The notes beneath the pieces were generated by a model. It had not been told where the DNA came from. It made no database searches and worked only from the letters and a program-made list of their open reading frames with translations. Shown here in pieces: positions 18,704-27,707 of a stretch of DNA of 64,000 bases. The number at the start of each line of letters is the position of its first letter. The first letter of the stretch is position 1. The stretch covers positions 8,607-72,606 of the forward strand of contig JBMZVD010000001.1 of NCBI GenBank assembly GCA_049625305.1, given 5' to 3'. The translations under genes were made by a program, and so were the position numbers. This DNA comes from Flavicella sp049625305 (GTDB lineage: Bacteria; Bacteroidota; Bacteroidia; Flavobacteriales; Flavobacteriaceae).

Positions 18704-18816
18704 TTAAATGCTATTACTCAAAAAGAAACAAAGCAAATAGAAATAACAATAAATCTCTCATTTATTAGTTTAATAAAAAAGACGAATATTTGCTCGTCAA
18801 AACTGAGAGAATTAAT

Positions 18817-18824
18817 TATATTTG
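18817..18824 (+). promoter_or_regulatory. Probable -7 element (TATATTTG) upstream of the DUF6089-uppS-bamA cluster
   Basis: An exact TAnnTTTG match lies 16 bases before the ATG. A TTTG at 18789-18792 is 24 bases upstream, slightly farther than the usual spacing. Confidence 0.5.
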
Positions 18825-18840
18825 CAGCCTATTTTTGATT

Positions 18841-19497
18841 ATGAAAAATACACTCCTTCTATTTCTAACTTTTTGTTTTACAAACATTTCAACAGCCCAA
18901 CTTTTTGAAATTGGTGGCTTTTTAGGAGGTAGCAATTATGTAGGGGAAGTAGGCCCTACAACTTTCATAAGACCCAACAAAATTGCTTATGGAGGAGTAT
19001 TCAAATACAATTACTCCACAAGAATAGCTTTTAGAGGTTCATTTAGCAACTTACCTATTTTTGCAAAAGATTCTGAATCTAAAAATACCGAAAGAAAATC
19101 AAGAAATTTTACCGCTAAAAACAACATATCAGAAATCGGATTGGGTATAGAATTTAACTTTTTTGACTACAACGTTGCAAATTGGAAAATTGACCATACG
19201 CCTTACTTTATATTTGAATCTGTGGTCTTTCGCTACAACAAATCAGATGAAAATTCCAAAAAGAAAACAGGAGTCGCAATACCCTTAGGAATAGGTTACA
19301 AAGCAAAACTATTTGATAAATTTGCATTTGCCCTAGAAACAAGAGTTCGCTATACCTTAACGGACTTTACTGAAAATGGAGAAATGGCAGGAAACATATA
19401 CAATAATACGGAAACAAATGATTGGTATTTCTTTAGTGGATTTTCACTAGTTTATACATTTGGAAGACCTCCTTGTTACCATAGAAATAATAGATAA
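18841..19497 (+). CDS. DUF6089 family outer-membrane beta-barrel-like protein
   Basis: The start at 18841 gives a clean signal peptide (KNTLLLFLTFCFTNISTAQ); an upstream in-frame start at 18790 adds a polar 17-residue leader and is less likely. The 218-residue product opens with FEIGGFLGGSNYVGEVGPT, typical of DUF6089. Alternating hydrophobic strands and aromatic belts follow, as expected for a small barrel. The last residues (FSGFSLVYTFGR) look like a barrel-closing strand ahead of a short tail. Its stop codon abuts the uppS start (TAAATG), so it is translated from the same message as uppS and bamA. Confidence 0.8.
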   Translation: MKNTLLLFLTFCFTNISTAQLFEIGGFLGGSNYVGEVGPTTFIRPNKIAYGGVFKYNYSTRIAFRGSFSNLPIFAKDSESKNTERKSRNFTAKNNISEIGLGIEFNFFDYNVANWKIDHTPYFIFESVVFRYNKSDENSKKKTGVAIPLGIGYKAKLFDKFAFALETRVRYTLTDFTENGEMAGNIYNNTETNDWYFFSGFSLVYTFGRPPCYHRNNR

Positions 19498-20241
19498 ATG
19501 AATTACATTTCAGAAATAGACTTGAATAGAGTACCCAAGCACGTTGCTATCATTATGGATGGTAATGGTCGTTGGGCAAAAAAACAAGGCATGAACCGAG
19601 TATTTGGTCATAGAAACGCGCTAAATTCGATCAGGGACACTATTGAAGCTGCCTCTGACATAGGTACAGAAGTAGTGACTTTGTATGCGTTTTCTACCGA
19701 AAACTGGAACCGCCCTAAATTGGAAGTAGATGCTTTGATGAGTTTGTTGATTACTACTTTAAAAAAGGAACTTCCTGTATTTCAGAAAAAAAACGTTCAA
19801 GTAAGAGCGATTGGAAATATTGATAGTTTACCCAATAAAGCACGAAACGTTTTAGAAAGTGTAATTGAGCAAACAAAAAATAACAGTAACGTAATTTTAA
19901 ACTTCGCACTTAGCTATGGTTCAAGAGAAGAAATCGTAAATGCTGTAAAAGAAATATCAAAAAAAATTGTTAATAATGAACTTTCTGTAGAAGAAATAGA
20001 TGAAAATATTATAAATAATCATTTATATACATTTTCTTTGCCGGAAGTAGATTTGGTGATCCGAACAAGCGGTGAGCAAAGAATTAGTAATTTCTTGTTG
20101 TGGCAAATAGCCTATGCAGAATTTTATTTTACTGAAATCCTTTGGCCAGACTTTAGAAGAGACGACTTTTTAAAAGCCGTTATAGAATATCAAAGCCGTG
20201 AACGTCGCTTCGGAAAAACAAGCGAACAAATAAAAAAGTAA
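19498..20241 (+). CDS. uppS: Isoprenyl (undecaprenyl) diphosphate synthase
   Basis: This 247-residue cis-prenyltransferase makes the C55 lipid carrier for peptidoglycan and surface glycans. It has the catalytic VAIIMDGNGRWAKKQG segment (about 17-32), LYAFSTENWNRP near residue 63, and the late DLVIRTSGEQRISNFLLWQ and TEILWPDF motifs. All key residues are present and the length is normal. It lies between the DUF6089 gene and bamA with zero spacing on both sides (TAAATG junctions). Confidence 0.98.
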   Translation: MNYISEIDLNRVPKHVAIIMDGNGRWAKKQGMNRVFGHRNALNSIRDTIEAASDIGTEVVTLYAFSTENWNRPKLEVDALMSLLITTLKKELPVFQKKNVQVRAIGNIDSLPNKARNVLESVIEQTKNNSNVILNFALSYGSREEIVNAVKEISKKIVNNELSVEEIDENIINNHLYTFSLPEVDLVIRTSGEQRISNFLLWQIAYAEFYFTEILWPDFRRDDFLKAVIEYQSRERRFGKTSEQIKK

Positions 20242-22827
20242 ATGCACAGAATTAAAGTTATTGTTCTTTTTGTTGTTGTTCTATTTTCAGAAAATGTGTT
20301 GCTTGCACAAGAGAAACTAAAAAACAATTCAGAAACAGCTAGTTTATTTAAGAAGGAAAAAAAATACACACTTGGAGGTATTAGCGTTGTTGGCGTTCAA
20401 CAGTTCAGTGAAAAATCTGTTAAAGTCTACTCAGGGTTAAAAACAGGAATGGAAATTAAGATCCCTGGTGATAAATTATCATCTGCAATAAAAAAACTTT
20501 ACGGTACCAAAAGATTTAGTACCGTAGAAGTTTATGTTGATAAGTTAGATGGTGAAACAATCTACTTAGAGATAAAGGTAACCGAACTCCCTCAACTGAA
20601 CAATGTAGAAATTAAAGGAGTTAAAAAATCTAAGGCAAAGACTTTAAAAGAAGACACTTCTCTTAAAAAAGGAGAAATGTTGACAGAAAACTTACTCGTT
20701 ACCACAAAAAATTACATCACAAAAACATATACTGAAAAAGGGTATCTTAAAGCAAAGGTAAGTCTAAACACTAAAAAAGACACAGCTCAAATCAACGCAG
20801 ACAACCTATTGATATATGTAGACAAGGGCGATAAAGTAAAAATTAAGGAAATTGATTTTGAGGGCAATAAAGACCTCTCTGATGCAAAACTTAGAAAGTT
20901 TTTAAAAGATACCAAGCGTAAATTTTGGGGGCGCTTTTGGAAGACCTCAAAATTTGTCAAGGAAAAATACGAAGCTGATTTAGAAAATCTTATTGACGAG
21001 TACCGTTCTTTAGGATATAGAGATGCACGTATCATTTCTGATACAATTATATGGTCTTCGGACAAAAAAACCATTGACCTGAAAATCAAACTAGAGGAAG
21101 GGAAGCAATATTATTTTGGAGCCATTGACTTTCTTGGTAACAGTTCTTACACAACCCCTCAATTACAAAAATTTCTTAGAATTCAAGAGGGAGATGTATA
21201 CAATGCTAAATTGTTGAACAAACGTGTCAAAGGAGACAACACACCAGATTCTGAAGATATCAGCTCTTTGTATCAAAATAGCGGATATCTGTTCTCTCAA
21301 GTAAACCCTGTTGAAACAAAAGTAGACGACGACCAAATCAGTGTAGAAATTAGAATACATGAAGACGACCCTGCTACCATCAAGAAAGTGAGTGTAACAG
21401 GAAATGAAGTGACCAACGATTTTGTAATCTACAGAGAATTAAAAACTAGACCTGGTGATTTATACTCAAAAGAGAACATCATTCGTTCCATTCGTGAAAT
21501 TTCACAATTGGGATTTTTTGACCCTGAAAATGTGACTCCTGATCTAAAACCAAATTATGTTGACAAAACCGTAGACATAGACTATTCTGTAGTTAAAAAA
21601 GGGTCTAGCCAGATTGAATTGCAAGGAGGTTATGGTGGTGGATCTTTTATTGGGACTTTAGGACTTTCCTTTAACAACTTCTCAGTCAGAAATCTACTGA
21701 AGAAAGAAGAATACAAACCACTGCCAATGGGAGATGCTCAGGCACTCTCTTTACGTTTACAAGTAAGTAGGTTTTACAGTACACATAGTTTTTCTTTTTC
21801 TGAACCTTGGTTAGGGGGGAAAAAGCCAAAGTCGTTCTCTTTTTCTGTCTACAACTCAAGACAATACCAAGTAAACTATCAGACATACGATGTTGACAAG
21901 AGCAGACGATTGAATATCCTAGGAGCTACTATTGGATTGGGGCAACGTTTGACTTGGCCTGATGACTATTTTACTTTAAGCCAAGCTATTAGTTTCAAAC
22001 AATACGATATCAACCAATACAACATTGGATTGTTAAATTTTGAAAATGGAACAGGTGTATCCTCTAACCTTTCATATAGCGTAACTTTGGGAAGAAACTC
22101 ATCTGGACCTAGTAGAATATTTCCCACAACGGGTTCCGATTTTAGTTTTGGTGTAAAATTGACATTGCCTCACTCTTTATTTAGCGATAGGGATTTTAGT
22201 ACTATCGAAGACGATCCAGAGTTTCAAGACGCCCAATATGATAATGGTGTCTATGTTGGACAAACTGCAAATCAAGGACGTATCAATGAAGAGAAATTTC
22301 GTTGGTTGGAATACTACAAACTAAGTTACAAATCAAAGTGGTATACCCCGTTGGTTGACAAACTTGTATTGATGACTGGAGTTGAATTTGGATATTTGGG
22401 TCATTACAATAAATATCTCAAAGAAATCCCGTTTGAGAGATATTATGTTGGAGGTGATGGATTGCAACAAAACCAATTTGACGGAAGAGAGGTTGTCGGT
22501 TTACGTGGCTATGAAAACTCAAGTCTATCTCAAAATGTAGGAGACAAAGTTTACAACAAGTTTACGATGGAAGTTAGATATCCTGTTACATTGAAACCGT
22601 CTGCATCTATCTACGTTTTAGGATTCGCTGAATCTGGAAATGGATATAAAGATTTAGAGGATTTTAATGTATTTGATGTAAAAAAATCTGCAGGTTTAGG
22701 AATTCGTATATTTATGCCAGCATTTGGTTTATTAGGAATTGACTTTGCGCATGGATTCGACCCGATACCAGGACAAATTGAAAAATCTGGATGGCAAACA
22801 CACTTTATCATTGGACAACAGTTCTAA
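20242..22827 (+). CDS. bamA: Outer membrane protein assembly factor BamA
   Basis: This 861-residue protein is the core of the machine that inserts outer-membrane beta-barrels. After a signal peptide (about 1-22) come five POTRA repeats (about 40-455), each marked by KVKIKEIDFEGN-like motifs. The C-terminal 16-stranded surface-antigen barrel (about 475-861) has GLRGYENSSLS and the ending GWQTHFIIGQQF. Length fits Bacteroidota BamA. Downstream are two Skp-like chaperone genes, the expected functional partners, and all read in one direction. Confidence 0.95.
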   Translation: MHRIKVIVLFVVVLFSENVLLAQEKLKNNSETASLFKKEKKYTLGGISVVGVQQFSEKSVKVYSGLKTGMEIKIPGDKLSSAIKKLYGTKRFSTVEVYVDKLDGETIYLEIKVTELPQLNNVEIKGVKKSKAKTLKEDTSLKKGEMLTENLLVTTKNYITKTYTEKGYLKAKVSLNTKKDTAQINADNLLIYVDKGDKVKIKEIDFEGNKDLSDAKLRKFLKDTKRKFWGRFWKTSKFVKEKYEADLENLIDEYRSLGYRDARIISDTIIWSSDKKTIDLKIKLEEGKQYYFGAIDFLGNSSYTTPQLQKFLRIQEGDVYNAKLLNKRVKGDNTPDSEDISSLYQNSGYLFSQVNPVETKVDDDQISVEIRIHEDDPATIKKVSVTGNEVTNDFVIYRELKTRPGDLYSKENIIRSIREISQLGFFDPENVTPDLKPNYVDKTVDIDYSVVKKGSSQIELQGGYGGGSFIGTLGLSFNNFSVRNLLKKEEYKPLPMGDAQALSLRLQVSRFYSTHSFSFSEPWLGGKKPKSFSFSVYNSRQYQVNYQTYDVDKSRRLNILGATIGLGQRLTWPDDYFTLSQAISFKQYDINQYNIGLLNFENGTGVSSNLSYSVTLGRNSSGPSRIFPTTGSDFSFGVKLTLPHSLFSDRDFSTIEDDPEFQDAQYDNGVYVGQTANQGRINEEKFRWLEYYKLSYKSKWYTPLVDKLVLMTGVEFGYLGHYNKYLKEIPFERYYVGGDGLQQNQFDGREVVGLRGYENSSLSQNVGDKVYNKFTMEVRYPVTLKPSASIYVLGFAESGNGYKDLEDFNVFDVKKSAGLGIRIFMPAFGLLGIDFAHGFDPIPGQIEKSGWQTHFIIGQQF

Positions 22828-22866
22828 ATGGTATCATATTTGCGTATCCTTTATAAAATAAAAACA

Positions 22867-23505
22867 ATGTATAGATTAATCTTAGTGAGTTTGCTGTGTT
22901 TATCGGTTTCTTTGTCTGCTCAAAAAGCACAAAAAATTGCATTTGTAGATATGGAATACATCTTACAAAATGTTCCAGAATACATGGATGCTCAAAAAAA
23001 GCTTGACGGAAAAACTTTAGAATGGAAGAACAAAATCAAGCGTTCTGAAGAGGAAATTCAAAAAATGGAAACTGACTTAAACAACGAAAAAATTCTACTG
23101 ACTGAAAATCTAATTTCTGAAAGAAAGGAGGAGATTGATCTCAAACGAGAAGAGTTAAATAACTTAGAAGCAAGTTTTTTTGGTGTCAACGGTAAATTAT
23201 TTGAAATGCGTAAAAAGTTTGTACAACCTGTACAAGACGAAATTTTCAATGCCATTCAAGAGGTTGTTAAAAAAAGCAAATACGATTTCGTTTTTGAACG
23301 CTCTAGTCAACTGATGTTGTTACATGCTAATCCAAGATATGATATTAGCAAAACTATTATTGCTTACCTTACAAAAACAAAAAAACAAAGAGATGCAGAA
23401 GCTGCTAAGGAGAAAAAAAGAGCAACGAGAGAGGCATTAGAAAAAAGAATAGAAGAACAGAGAAAACGTAGAGAAGAAAGTAGAAAAAAAACAATTCAAA
23501 GATAA
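22867..23505 (+). CDS. OmpH/Skp-like periplasmic chaperone, first copy
   Basis: The ATG at 22867 begins a standard signal peptide (YRLILVSLLCLSVSLSAQ). An alternative ATG at 22828 forms a TAAATG junction with bamA and would give a longer n-region. The 212-residue product has the OmpH opening KIAFVDMEYILQNVPEY, a long central coiled coil (about 40-110), the segment PVQDEIFNAIQEVVKKSKYDFVFE and a highly charged C-terminal tail (about 165-212) rich in Lys, Arg and Glu. OmpH/Skp proteins hold unfolded outer-membrane proteins in the periplasm, which suits its place after bamA. The basic tail is longer than in the second copy. Confidence 0.88.
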   Translation: MYRLILVSLLCLSVSLSAQKAQKIAFVDMEYILQNVPEYMDAQKKLDGKTLEWKNKIKRSEEEIQKMETDLNNEKILLTENLISERKEEIDLKREELNNLEASFFGVNGKLFEMRKKFVQPVQDEIFNAIQEVVKKSKYDFVFERSSQLMLLHANPRYDISKTIIAYLTKTKKQRDAEAAKEKKRATREALEKRIEEQRKRREESRKKTIQR

Positions 23506-23538
23506 AAATCAACTAAAATCATATTAAATATAAAACAC

Positions 23539-24039
23539 ATGAAAAATTTTAAAAATTTAGTAGTAGCAGTAGCATTCGTATTAGGAATCAACAGTGTAGC
23601 ACAAGCACAAAAAGTGGCACATATCAATTTTGAAGAAATTGTTGCAAACATGCCAGAAACACTTAAGTTAAAATCTGATTTAGAAAAGTTAGGAAAAACA
23701 TACGGTGAAGAAATTACAAATGCTCAAAAAGCATTGAAAGCTAAAATTGACAAATATACAGCTGAGGAAGTTTCTCAAACTGCAGCACAGAACGAAGCTC
23801 GTATCAAAGAGGTACAAGTAGATCAGTCTAAAATCCAACAATTACAACAAGTAGCACAGCAAGAATTGCAACAAAAAGAAAAAGTTGCTTTGGAACCAAT
23901 CATCAAAAAAGCACAGGAAGCTATAAAGAAAGCTGCAACTGCTAAAGGTTTCTTATACGTTTTGGACGCAAAAGCACTAATCGTTTCTGAAGGAGAAGAT
24001 TTAGCTCCAGCTGTTAAAGCAAGCTTAGGTATCAAATAA
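23539..24039 (+). CDS. OmpH/Skp-like periplasmic chaperone, second copy
   Basis: This 166-residue protein has a signal peptide (about 1-24, ending AQAQ), the OmpH opening KVAHINFEEIVANMPE, a Gln/Lys-rich coiled coil (about 50-125) and the closing domain KKAATAKGFLYVLDAK. It is the shorter and more canonical of two adjacent paralogues and probably forms a trimer with long tentacles to chaperone outer-membrane proteins. It follows the first copy by 33 bases and is followed by a strong terminator. Confidence 0.92.
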   Translation: MKNFKNLVVAVAFVLGINSVAQAQKVAHINFEEIVANMPETLKLKSDLEKLGKTYGEEITNAQKALKAKIDKYTAEEVSQTAAQNEARIKEVQVDQSKIQQLQQVAQQELQQKEKVALEPIIKKAQEAIKKAATAKGFLYVLDAKALIVSEGEDLAPAVKASLGIK

Positions 24040-24061
24040 TATTGATCATACCAATAAAATT

Positions 24062-24099
24062 ACTCGTTGTTCTATATTTGGGACAACGAGTTTTTTTTT
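24062..24099 (+). terminator. Rho-independent terminator after the ompH/skp pair
   Basis: Nine base pairs (24062-24070 with 24083-24091) are followed by a T-run of nine. It ends the uppS-bamA-ompH transcript before murI. Confidence 0.85.
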
Positions 24100-24140
24100 A
24101 CACTAAATATTTATAGTAATTTGCTTTGAAATATAAAACT

Positions 24141-24932
24141 ATGTCCAAACATCCAATTGGTATTTTTGATTCTGGCGTTGGAGGGCTTTCTATATGGAAA
24201 GAAATTACCGAATTACTTCCTAATGAAAACACTATTTACTTAGCAGATAGTAAACATGCCCCCTACGGTAAAAAATCAAGAAATGAAATTATAAGACTCT
24301 GTAAGAAGAATACGGAACTACTTCTTAACAAAGGATGTAAATTGATAGTAGTAGCTTGTAATACAGCTACTACAAATGCCATAGACATTTTAAGAGAAAC
24401 CTATCCAGTTTCATTCATAGGTATCGAACCGGCCATAAAACCAGCAAGCATACAAACAAAAACAAATACTATTGGAGTTTTGGCTACTAAGGGAACCTTA
24501 AATAGTAATCTTTTCGCAAAAACATCAAACCTACACAACAAAGGCATTCAAATTATTGAACAAGATGGAGAAGGACTTGTCCCATTGATAGAAAAAGGAG
24601 CAATTTATAGTAATGAAATGCAAGTTCTATTATCAAAATATATTGAGCCAATGATTGCAAAAAATGTAGACTGCCTTGTTTTGGGTTGTTCTCACTACCC
24701 TTTTTTGATCCCACAAATTGAAAAGGTGACAAAAGGAGAAATTCAGATTATCGATTCTGGTAAAGCAGTTGCCAAACAAACCAAAACCATACTTGAAAAA
24801 GAAGAATTGGTTCATTCCAACAAAACAACAGAAATTAAACACCAAATCTACACAAACGAATCAACAGAAATTGTAAAACATTTTGTCAATGAAATAGAGC
24901 GAGATGTATCCATTGACTATCTCGAATTTTAA
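24141..24932 (+). CDS. murI: Glutamate racemase
   Basis: The ATG at 24141 (MSKHPIGIFDSGVGG) is preferred to an in-frame TTG at 24126. The 263-residue enzyme supplies D-glutamate for peptidoglycan. It has the catalytic cysteines in VVACNTATTNA (about residue 74) and LGCSHYPFL (about residue 183). It also has the substrate motifs DSGVGGLS, YLADSKHAPYGKK and IGIEPAIKPA. It converges on rho across a shared hairpin terminator. Confidence 0.96.
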   Translation: MSKHPIGIFDSGVGGLSIWKEITELLPNENTIYLADSKHAPYGKKSRNEIIRLCKKNTELLLNKGCKLIVVACNTATTNAIDILRETYPVSFIGIEPAIKPASIQTKTNTIGVLATKGTLNSNLFAKTSNLHNKGIQIIEQDGEGLVPLIEKGAIYSNEMQVLLSKYIEPMIAKNVDCLVLGCSHYPFLIPQIEKVTKGEIQIIDSGKAVAKQTKTILEKEELVHSNKTTEIKHQIYTNESTEIVKHFVNEIERDVSIDYLEF

Positions 24933-24968
24933 AAAAAGACCTGATCAATTCGATTCAGGTCTTTTTTT
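24931..24968. terminator. Bidirectional terminator between murI and rho
   Basis: A stem AGACCTGA/TCAGGTCT is flanked by seven A on the left and seven T on the right. It serves both convergent genes. Confidence 0.85.
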
Positions 24969-24985
24969 ATAAAATTTATGGTTTT

Positions 24986-26740
24986 TTATCCATTCATCGA
25001 GATCAAAAACTCCTCGTTATTTTGAGAATATTTCACTCTTTCTCTTATGAACTCCATAGCTTCAACAGGATTCATATCCGCTAGGTACTTTCTCAATATC
25101 CACATCCTTTGAACAAACTTTGCGTCTAATAACAAGTCATCACGTCGCGTACTAGATTTGATAAGATCAATCGCAGGATAAATTCTACGGTTTGCAATAT
25201 TTCTATCTAACTGCAATTCCATATTTCCTGTTCCTTTGAATTCTTCAAAAATAACCTCATCCATTTTGGACCCTGTATCGGTCAATGCAGTAGCAATGAT
25301 AGAGAGAGAACCTCCATTTTCTATATTACGTGCAGCTCCAAAGAATCGTTTCGGTTTGTGTAATGCATTCGCATCGATACCTCCAGATAATATTTTACCA
25401 GAAGCAGGAGCTACAGTATTGTAAGCTCTTGCTAAACGTGTGATAGAGTCAAGTAGTATAACTACATCGTGACCACACTCTACCAATCTTTTAGCTTTTT
25501 CGAGCACAATATTAGCAACGCGTACATGTTTTTCAGCAGGCTCGTCGAAAGTAGATGCAACAACTTCTCCTTTTACACTTCGCTGCATGTCTGTTACCTC
25601 TTCTGGACGTTCGTCTATCAACAATACAATTTGATAAACTTCTGGATGATTTTCCGCTATAGATTTGGCAATGTCTTTTAACAACATTGTCTTACCCGTT
25701 TTGGGTTGTGCTACAATCATTCCTCTTTGTCCCTTTCCAATGGGAGCAAACATATCCATTATACGTGTAGACATTGTATTATTTCGGTCAATCAAATTGA
25801 ACTTTTCATCAGGAAATAATGGTGTTAAATGTTCGAAAGACACTCTATCTCTCACTACATTAGGTTTCAATCCATTTATTTTTGAAACACGAATCAAAGG
25901 AAAATATTTCTCTCCTTCCTTCGGTGGCCGAACATTTCCTAACACGGTATCCCCTGTTTTCAATCCAAATAATTTAATTTGAGATTGGCTAACATAAATA
26001 TCATCTGGAGATGATAAATAATTATAGTCTGAAGACCTCAAAAAACCGTAACCATCTGGCATCATTTCCAAAACACCTTCACTCTCTATGATGCCATCAA
26101 ATTCATAGTCAGGATCCCTATATTTAGCATTGCTTTTGTTGTGATTTTTTTCCTTAGAATTATGGTTTTTATGATGTCCGTTTTTATTTGGATTGTTCCC
26201 TTGACGGTTTTTGTTTGAATCGTTTTGCTTGTGATTATTTTTTGCTGGCTGCTCTTGCCTAGAGATTTTAGAATCTTTGGAATTATCTAAAGAAATTGTG
26301 TGTGTTGAGGCCTTTTCTTTGTTATTATCCACTGTTGATGTAGATTTTTTATCAGACGACTCTACTATTTTTTTTCTAGGTCTCTTAGGTTTGTTTCTAT
26401 CTGAATCTGAAGACAACTCTTTTTTTACATTTAACGTTTCTGATTTAGATTCCAAGGATTTTTGTGGTTGTTCCTGTAATTTATTTTCTGGAGCTTCAAC
26501 ACTACCTTCAACCTCATCAACATCAGTAGTTCTTTTTGTTTTATTGCGAACTTGAGTATTGTTTTTAACTACTTTTGGTTTTGAAATTTCCTTAGAAACT
26601 CCTTCCTCTGCTTGTGCATCCAATATGGCGAACATCAGTCCTTTTTTATTCAATTGACTGATTTTTTTCAAACCTTTTTCTTTCGCTAAAGCTTTTAATT
26701 GTGCAATATTCATTGCATCAAGCGCTTCTTTATCTAACAT
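24986..26740 (-). CDS. rho: Transcription termination factor Rho
   Basis: This 584-residue protein has the Rho N-terminal helical domain (about 1-45), a low-complexity insert (about 45-205), a cold-shock-like RNA-binding domain (about 208-300, EGVLEMMPDGYGFLRS) and the hexameric ATPase core. The core has Walker A PKTGKTMLL, the Q-loop region around GGIDANALHKPKRFFGAARN, and the terminal segment NNEEFLISMN. The insert is rich in Lys, Asn and Ser, with an N/H/K-rich end at 165-205, as in other Bacteroidota. The promoter lies about 130 bases upstream, leaving a leader of roughly 120 nt. Rho is autoregulated in other bacteria; here that is inference. Confidence 0.97.
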   Translation of the reverse strand: MLDKEALDAMNIAQLKALAKEKGLKKISQLNKKGLMFAILDAQAEEGVSKEISKPKVVKNNTQVRNKTKRTTDVDEVEGSVEAPENKLQEQPQKSLESKSETLNVKKELSSDSDRNKPKRPRKKIVESSDKKSTSTVDNNKEKASTHTISLDNSKDSKISRQEQPAKNNHKQNDSNKNRQGNNPNKNGHHKNHNSKEKNHNKSNAKYRDPDYEFDGIIESEGVLEMMPDGYGFLRSSDYNYLSSPDDIYVSQSQIKLFGLKTGDTVLGNVRPPKEGEKYFPLIRVSKINGLKPNVVRDRVSFEHLTPLFPDEKFNLIDRNNTMSTRIMDMFAPIGKGQRGMIVAQPKTGKTMLLKDIAKSIAENHPEVYQIVLLIDERPEEVTDMQRSVKGEVVASTFDEPAEKHVRVANIVLEKAKRLVECGHDVVILLDSITRLARAYNTVAPASGKILSGGIDANALHKPKRFFGAARNIENGGSLSIIATALTDTGSKMDEVIFEEFKGTGNMELQLDRNIANRRIYPAIDLIKSSTRRDDLLLDAKFVQRMWILRKYLADMNPVEAMEFIRERVKYSQNNEEFLISMNG

Positions 26741-26870
26741 GTAAGTGAATTTTAATGTAATTATGACTACCTAGATAAGTAGAAAAATAAATGTGTGTGT
26801 GAAATTTATGTGATGTGAGGATAAATAACGTAGTGAATTCGAAATTTATAAAATTATCCCAATTATTCAA

Positions 26871-26901
26871 CAAATATATACGATTTTTTTCTACTTGCAA
26901 A
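26871..26901 (-). promoter_or_regulatory. Promoter of rho (TTTG-N19-TATATTTG)
   Basis: On the minus strand, TTTG (26898-26901) and TATATTTG (26871-26878) are separated by 19 bases, matching the Bacteroidota -33/-7 consensus and spacing. Confidence 0.65.
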
Positions 26902-27023
26902 TAAAAATTTAAAAATTAGTAACCAAACACAAAATCATTAGGCATTTATGAAACTTAAAATTTGACAAATGTATAAATCACTATTTTTTTCAAAAAAATA
27001 GAGGAAGTAAAAATTAAAAAACA

Positions 27024-27031
27024 TATTTTTG
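27024..27031 (+). promoter_or_regulatory. Probable -7 element (TATTTTTG) of the DUF4293 gene
   Basis: A TAnnTTTG match lies 20 bases before the ATG at 27052. Confidence 0.45.
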
Positions 27032-27051
27032 CTTTGCTTTATGATATAAAC

Positions 27052-27486
27052 ATGATACAACGCGTACAATCAATTTACTTACTTCTAGCAGCTTTAATTT
27101 CATTTGCATCTTTATTTTATGCTACTATCGAAATTACAGGAAACGAAACTGATGTTGCAATTATAGAAACATTTAAAATTGATCGTTTTTTAATAAAATC
27201 CATAGGTATTTCAGTATTTATTTCATGCTTATTGTCTTTTGTCTCTATTTTTCTTTATAAGAAAAGACAAAATCAATTTGTAATGGGAAGATTGAACATA
27301 CTTATCAACTTCTATATATTAGGCGTATTGATAATTGAATCTCTAAATTTACCTGGAGAAAATTTGGTTTCTGAGAAAGGTATTGGGGTTTTCATTCCTA
27401 TTGTGGTTGTTGTTTTGCTTGTCATGGCAAACAAATCAATCAAAAAAGATGAAGAGCTTGTAAAATCTGTAGATCGATTACGATAA
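27052..27486 (+). CDS. DUF4293 family membrane protein
   Basis: The ATG at 27052 (MIQRVQSIYLLLAALI) is the family-typical start; a TTG six codons earlier is not needed. The 144-residue product has four predicted transmembrane helices with the opening IQRVQSIYLLL that marks DUF4293, and a short charged C-terminus. The family is restricted to Bacteroidota and often adjoins rho, as here on the opposite strand. Its function is unknown. Confidence 0.88.
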   Translation: MIQRVQSIYLLLAALISFASLFYATIEITGNETDVAIIETFKIDRFLIKSIGISVFISCLLSFVSIFLYKKRQNQFVMGRLNILINFYILGVLIIESLNLPGENLVSEKGIGVFIPIVVVVLLVMANKSIKKDEELVKSVDRLR

Positions 27487-27515
27487 ACCTAACATCTTAG
27501 TTTATTTATGCGACT

Positions 27516-27548
27516 AAACCCGAAAGTTAAAACTTTCGGGTTTTTTTT
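27516..27548 (+). terminator. Rho-independent terminator after the DUF4293 gene
   Basis: An 11-bp stem (27518-27528 with 27531-27541) is followed by eight T. Confidence 0.88.
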
Positions 27549-27707
27549 GATAGCTACATAAAATATAATCTTAAAGCATGCTAAATATTTTGGGAATGAA
27601 AACTAACTATATTTACAGTAAAATCCCCCTATATTTAGGTAGAAAAAAAAATCACGATTTAAAGGTATTGTTCCTAAGATATCTTTATCATAAATTTGAA
27701 AGATAAA

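Larger units (their letters stand above)
26741..27051. other. Intergenic region between rho and the DUF4293 gene
   Basis: These 311 bases are very A+T-rich and hold divergent promoters: the rho promoter at 26871-26901 and a -7 element for the DUF4293 gene at 27024-27031. No open frame, tRNA or strong hairpin was seen in the rho leader. Confidence 0.6.
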
